Shown here: in pieces, positions 59,601 to 64,000 of the stretch
How positions within the stretch are numbered: the stretch's first letter is position 1
Layout of the letters: each line of letters begins with the position of its first letter
Source: Dactylis glomerata
Lineage: Eukaryota > Streptophyta > Magnoliopsida > Poales > Poaceae
NCBI GenBank assembly: GCA_007115705.1
Contig: QXEO01000220.1
Span: 16,756,213 to 16,820,212, forward strand
Length of the DNA stretch: 64,000 nt
Direction: 5' to 3'
Program-made: the position numbers and the translations under genes
The notes under the pieces: model-generated
Databases searched by the model: none
What the model was told of the DNA's origin: nothing
The model's input: the letters and a program-made list of their open reading frames with translations, nothing else

Positions 59601-61224
59601 GCTTCAAATCCTAGTCACCGAGGGCCGGGATAGGTGCGCAGCACCTATGCCGGGTCTTCAAAAGAATGATCACTTGATAAAATTTTCACTCTACTTATCA
59701 TGTCAAATTTCTCTGCTAACACTTCAAATCCCGGCATTTTTGCAGCTCATGAACAACACCCGGGCGGACATGTTCCATAACTTGGTGTGCGAACATCGGA
59801 AGCTTTCCGACGCACACAGCAAGCTTCAGCTGGAGGTGTCCAAGAAAGGTAACCTTTTGCCGACATACTGCTATATGCCGGATATCTTTCATCTCTTTTT
59901 TTTTTGCAATGCTTCTTCTTGCCGACACATAACCTTGTGCCGACATTCTGCAGCTGGCACTGAAAAACAAGTCGCCGCGCTTCTTACGAGGGTGAAAGAG
60001 CTTACTGGTATGCCGGATCCTGCTGTTACCCGGATAGCTACTTTATACTTCAAATCCTTTACTCTTTGTCACTGTTTTCTTTCTTCAAATCCTCTTAACT
60101 TGAAATCTTTGCAGATGAGAAGGCTGCACTGGAGGCACGCCACCAGGATTGTGTGTCCTCGGTGGATGTGGCCAAGCTACTGGACGACCGGGATACCGGT
60201 CACAAGGCCGAGGTTGAGCAGCTCAAGGGCCGGATTGCCGAGCTCCTGGAGGAGAAGGAGCAAAGGGAGGGCCAACTGAAGAACACCCAGGACTTGCTCG
60301 TTGAATCCGAGACTGATGCCTCCACTGCCCACGCTGAACTGGATAGCCTGAAGGAGCAGGCCACCAAATGGGAGGTTACAGTTTCACAGCTTAATGCCGA
60401 CCTTGCCCGTAAGCTTCAAATCCTTTCCCCTTTTATCCTTTCCGACATAGTGTAATCTTTTTCGGCATAGCATCTATGCCGACATATTTTCCTTCTGCTA
60501 ACATTGTTTCTATTCTGCAGGCATGTTTCCCGCTTCCGTCGCTGACGTTGAGAGGGCTCTGCAGTTGGACCGAGAAAACCGGGGTGTTCCGGTTGACTCG
60601 CCCAGCTGGGACATGTCGGAGCAACTGCTGGCCCTGCAGTCCCGGAAGGAGGCCATGACCCTTTACACTGAAGAGCTCTTCTACGGCGCCCAGGAGGCAT
60701 TCTCTGCCCTCTGGCCGGGACAAAGGACTCCCACTGACCCGGTTGACCTCGGCAACGACCTGCAGCTTGCCAAGGTTCGCCTCCAGGAGTGGCGAGATTC
60801 CGGCGCGAGGGTTGGAGCTGACGAAGCCCTCAGCTACTTCTTGTCTTGGTACGAAAAGGCAGACTTGGAGACTTTGCGCACCGTGCGCGAAGGATCCATC
60901 TGGACCACGGATCCGGATCATATCCGTCGCCGCAAGGAGTTGGCCCACAGCTATGTGGACTATGCCGACACCGACAAATTCGTCCGGGACATCCGCGAGC
61001 CGGAGAAGAATGACGGTGCCGGGACATCTGCCGCTGCTGAGGGTTCCGACTCTAGCCAAGATGAAGATGAAGCTGAGGAAGCCGACACTGAAGCTCCGGA
61101 ACAGGCATCTGCCCCGGGCGGAGGTGATGGCTCCATTCCCTCTGCTGGGTCCGGCACACCTGAGGCCGGCACTTCCACTGCTACTGCTCCACCTGCTGGC
61201 CCTGCGCCTGCCACTGCTCCTTGA
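56686..61224 (+). CDS. Seven-exon antisense gene in the Tat element; putative gypsy-type domain and coiled-coil protein
   Basis: Exons: 56686-57654, 57812-58260, 58338-59223, 59746-59848, 59954-60007, 60115-60408, 60521-61224. Every intron is GT...AG, all phases agree, and the total of 3,459 nt gives 1,152 residues with no stop. Residues about 60-270 (FIAHFERGFGLPVSDFFRDF, then SLSAFAAFCEGYAGI) match what I know as PF04195, 'putative gypsy type transposon'. Residues about 440-470 are basic (KRQKVGVPKQKKQRP) and look like a nuclear-localisation signal. Exon 3 is Pro/Ala/Thr-rich low complexity. Exons 4-6 (about 769-918) form a long coiled coil (VEQLKGRIAELLEEKEQREG). Exon 7 has a helical domain and an acidic Gly/Pro tail. 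It runs opposite to gag-pol, in the spacer before the 3' LTR, as in Grande-type elements. Function is unknown; a nuclear DNA- or chromatin-related role is only inference. Confidence 0.82.
59341..59660 (+). repeat. Tandem 120-bp repeat inside intron 3 of the antisense gene
   Basis: The period is exactly 120 bp with 2.7 copies (59341, 59461, 59581). Copies two and three are identical over their shared part, and the first has a few changes. Each carries the hairpin TAGGTGC/GCACCTA (59391-59407, 59511-59527, 59631-59647) and the palindromic word GCTCGATTCGAGC (GCTCGATCCGAGC in copy one). Confidence 0.95.
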
Positions 61225-61875
61225 CTTTGGAGCATAAAAACTTTAAGTTTTATCAGATCCCCGGTATGCCGGGTGCAGATGTAATATACACGTTTTAATT
61301 TCCTTTGGTTTGCTACCTGAACAAGTTTTATCTCGGTTTGCTTGTTATTAATGCCGGATCATCTTTTGGCTAAGTCACCGAGTTTGTTTTCCTGTTTCCT
61401 CAACTTCACAACCTTGGCTACTTGTCTACCTCTCTGGGCTTTTGACTTATGAGTCTCAAGGTTGCTTTGTTAAACATACAGTACTTAAACTTTGAAACTT
61501 AGACTTCAAATCATCCGACACTTCGAATTTTAACTTTAGCTTTAACGAAAATGTCGGATCGCTTGCTTTATATTTCCTTAGCCGTTTTCCATGTGTAGAC
61601 AATCTCCGGCATCTACTCTTGCTAGCCATGAAGCCGGGTTTCGGACAGCAGCTGAGTCGAAAAGTGGCCTTTGGTGCCGACACATTACTAGGCCGACATA
61701 GGAAACATTCAAATAAAGCCAGCCGGCATATAACAAAAAACTGTAGATAAACAACAGCATATCTCGGAGGCAGTGCCCGCTCTTTTCGGGATGCCGGCAC
61801 TTCCTTCATTAGTCTTGTGCCGACACAACACGCCGGCATACAAAGGAAAATATGGAAATACATACATTGTGTTGC
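61225..61875. other. Spacer between the antisense gene and the pol end
   Basis: This is the 3' side of both converging genes, with no ORF of its own that I trust. It has more CCGACAT/CCGGCAT words (61676, 61689, 61720, 61833) and AATAAA near 61712 on the plus strand, a possible poly(A) signal. Confidence 0.5.
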
Positions 61876-63620
61876 TCAGGAGTAAAAGGGTCGCAGTAGA
61901 GCTATGTTCCATGGCCTCTTGGTTTCTTCTCCGGACCTGTCCACCTTATTCTTCTTGGGGTCCTGCGCATCTATAAGATAATAGGCATCATTGTGCAGAG
62001 CTCTGCTCACAATGAATGGCCCCTCCCATGGAGGAGTTAACTTATGCCGGCCTTCTGTTCCTTGCTTTAGCCGGAGTACTAGATCTCCCTCTTGAAATCT
62101 CCTTGGATTTACCTTCTGCGCATGATAGCGTCTGAGGTTCTGCTGATATACTGCTGTTCTTGACAGAGTTATTTCCCTTGCTTCCTCTAGCAGATCAACA
62201 TCATTTTCTCTGGCTTCTTTAGCCTCTTCCTCAGTATATAGCACTATTCTTGGTGCATCATGTATTACATCTGTTGGAAGCACAGCTTCTGCTCCATACA
62301 CCAGGAAAAATGGTGTGTATCCTGTTGATCTATTCGGAGTTGTTCTTAAACTCCACAGCACTGATGGCAGCTCATCTAGCCAACACCCCGGAGTTTTCTC
62401 CAGGGGCTCTATCAGCCGGGGTTTTATGCCGGATAATACTAGCCCATTCGATCTCTCTACTTGGCCATTGGCACAAGGGTGGGCGACCGACGCAACGTCC
62501 AGCCGGATTCCCACCTCCTCACAAAATCTGGCAAATGGCCCTTGGGCAAAGTTTGACCCATTGTCAGTGATGATGCTATGAGGAACACCATATCTCAGGA
62601 TTATATCCTTTAAGAATTTCACTGCTGTGTGACCATCACACTTGCTTATGGGCTTCACTTCAATCCACTTGGTGAACTTGTCCACCATGACCAGGATATG
62701 GGTCATTTTCCCTCTGGCCGGCTTAAAAGCCCCGACCATATCCAGGCCCCAAACAGCAAAGGGCCAGGTTATTGGGATAGTTTTCAGGGCAGATGCCGGC
62801 TGATGAATCTGATGGGCATATCTTTGACACCCATTACATTTCCGGACCAAGTCTTCTGCCTCTTGCAGTGCCGTTGGCCAATAAAAGCCATGCCGGAATA
62901 CCTTTGCCACCAATGCCCTGGACGAAGCATGGTGACCACACTCCCCCTGGTGAATTTCCCGGAGCATCTCCAGACCCTCCGCAGATTCGACACATCTCTG
63001 CAATACTCCGGTGGTACTTCTCTTGTATATTTCTTTGTTGATGATGGTATACGCTTTGGATCTCCTTATAACCCGGCGGGCCTCTGTTTCATCCGCCGAC
63101 ACTTGACCATCCACCATGAAGTTCATGATAGGACGTGCCCATGAGGGCACTTCCCTGACAGTGAACACTGCCTGATCTATTTCCATCATTTCGACCGACA
63201 CATAATCGATCTCCATGGGCTGCGAAGTCCCCGGGACTGAAGAATCAGTCCCCGGGTATGCCGGAGCAGTCCCCGGGTATACCGGCACAACCTCTTGGCA
63301 CATTTTACCCTTGCCTTTAGCTTTGCTCCGGAATACTGTACTAACAGCATATGCCGGCCCAGTCCCCGGGACTGAGGAAACAGTCCCCGGGTTATCCGGC
63401 TTGGCTCCGGCATCTATCTCCATCGGAACTGCTTCCTCCGGACCTGGCGGGACATAAATGGAGGATGACTCCGGCGAGGGAATGATTGATGGCTTCCTCA
63501 GATGCTCCAACGAAATGCCGGGCGGGATTGAATCTCGGGAAGACCCCAGCTTGGATAATGCATCGGCTGCATCGTTCTGAGCCCGGAGAACGTGCCGGAA
63601 CTCACAACCTTCAAAGTAGC
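61876..63620 (-). pseudogene. RNase H tail and integrase of the Tat element
   Basis: The open frame runs from 63672, but only from about 63620 (LSGYFEGCEFRHVLRAQN) is it in the true frame; the first 18 or so residues are RT sequence read in another frame. Only the last part of RNase H remains (NDAADALSKLGSS). A 130-residue linker follows, with Pro-Gly-Thr/Tyr repeats. Next comes the integrase zinc finger (HQGECGHH ... CNGCQ), the DDE core (GLDMVG, TDNGSNF, GQVERSNG) and a C-terminal domain (GDLVLRLK, LTPPWEGPFIV) that ends naturally LLRPFYS. The integrase itself looks complete. The gene is dead as a polyprotein because of the deletion upstream. Confidence 0.88.
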
Positions 63621-63623
63621 CAC

Positions 63624-64000
63624 TTAAGTTGCGCCGGCATTTCTCAAACCGAACGGCATAGTGAGATAGCAATAAGCCCCGTACGGGGTAATAAAGGATG
63701 TCTTTATTTGATCAGGCTCAAACAAAGGGATCTGGTGGAAACCAGAATAGGCATCTAGAAATGATAACAGTTCACATCCGGCTGTGGAATCAATCACTTG
63801 ATCGATCCGAGGCAGCGGGAATGGATCTTTAGGACATGCCTTATTCAAGTTGGTGTAATCAACACACATCCGCCATACTTTCACTATGGCGGGCTCATCT
63901 TTTTTCTTTTCCACCAAAACCGGATTAGACACCCAATCCGGATGAAGTACTTCCTTGATAAAGCCAGAGGCTAGGAGCCTGGCCACTTCCTCCCATATGG
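63624..64000 (-). pseudogene. N-terminal part of reverse transcriptase, Tat lineage, truncated
   Basis: The frame is open to the window edge and ends at TAA 63624-63626. It contains MCVDYTNLNKACPKDPFPLPRIDQ, the motif-A aspartate in FLDAYSGFHQI, and MPFGLRNAGAT. Right after this motif it stops, so motif C (the YxDD catalytic pair), the thumb and most of RNase H are missing. The next recognisable residues belong to the end of RNase H in a different frame. An internal deletion of roughly 1.2 kb, judged from normal Tat spacing, explains this. Confidence 0.85.

Larger units (their letters stand above)
54733..64000 (-). mobile_element. Tat-lineage Gypsy element (3' LTR to RT), continues beyond the window
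   Basis: Minus-strand order is RT (63624-64000), a short RNase H tail plus integrase (61876-63620), a 6.2-kb spacer with an antisense gene, then the 3' LTR (54733-55625). RT wording (NKACPKDPFPLPRIDQ, MPFGLRNAGAT) and integrase wording (VWGLDMVGAFKP) are typical of Tat/RIRE2/Grande-type elements. The spacer with an antisense ORF is the arrangement I remember from maize Grande. The 5' half is outside the window. Confidence 0.9.

Noticed and set aside
59341..59660. CRISPR-like array
   Set aside because: The repeats are contiguous 120-bp tandem units without unique spacers, in a plant retrotransposon intron.

Overview
The window is nuclear DNA from a large-genome grass, most likely a pooid (wheat/barley/oat/ryegrass group). 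I base this on LTRs that open with TGATACGTC, Athila-, Tat- and LARD-type Gypsy elements nested several layers deep, tRNA-Asp and tRNA-iMet primer-binding sites, and GT-AG introns. I see no single-copy host gene, rRNA, tRNA gene or CRISPR array. Nearly everything is transposon or transposon debris.

Layout. (1) 1-145 and 10581-11753 are two halves of an old LTR split by a complete Athila-type element at 146-10575 (target duplication GAGTC). It carries gag, pol and an extra ORF, but has in-frame stops. (2) 11754-20787 is debris of LTR elements: a local triplication, two copies of an Athila-like LTR, a 2,737-bp Helitron and a retropepsin-like remnant. (3) 20788-49699 is one old minus-strand LARD-like element. 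Its roughly 4.2-kb LTR is split by two minus-strand non-autonomous Athila-like elements: 22795-32263 (duplication CTAAT) and 33502-47130 (duplication ATGAC). The second is itself split by a plus-strand sister at 36073-43026 (duplication GATGC). (4) 49700-50470 is a broken GRF zinc-finger gene piece, possibly inside a Mutator-like element. (5) 50471-54732 is a plus-strand LARD-like element cut by (6) a minus-strand Tat-type Gypsy element from 54733 past the window end. Its pol has an internal deletion, but its pol-to-LTR spacer holds an antisense gene of seven exons that reads cleanly to 1,152 residues.

How the parts relate. The non-autonomous elements share the tRNA-Asp primer site and parts of the 3' internal region with the Athila element, so they probably use Athila-type proteins supplied in trans. 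Each also keeps one intact 265-282 residue ORF starting exactly 113 nt after the primer site. The element at 22795-32263 carries a Helitron at the same site in both LTRs. This implies that the Helitron was already in the LTR before that copy transposed and was duplicated by reverse transcription.

The two items most worth following are the Helitron carried inside an LTR and the intact intron-containing antisense gene, whose introns, LTR and spacer share a short CCGACAT/CCGGCAT motif. Splice sites, element ends and duplications were read directly. Family names and ages are from memory or by-eye estimates.
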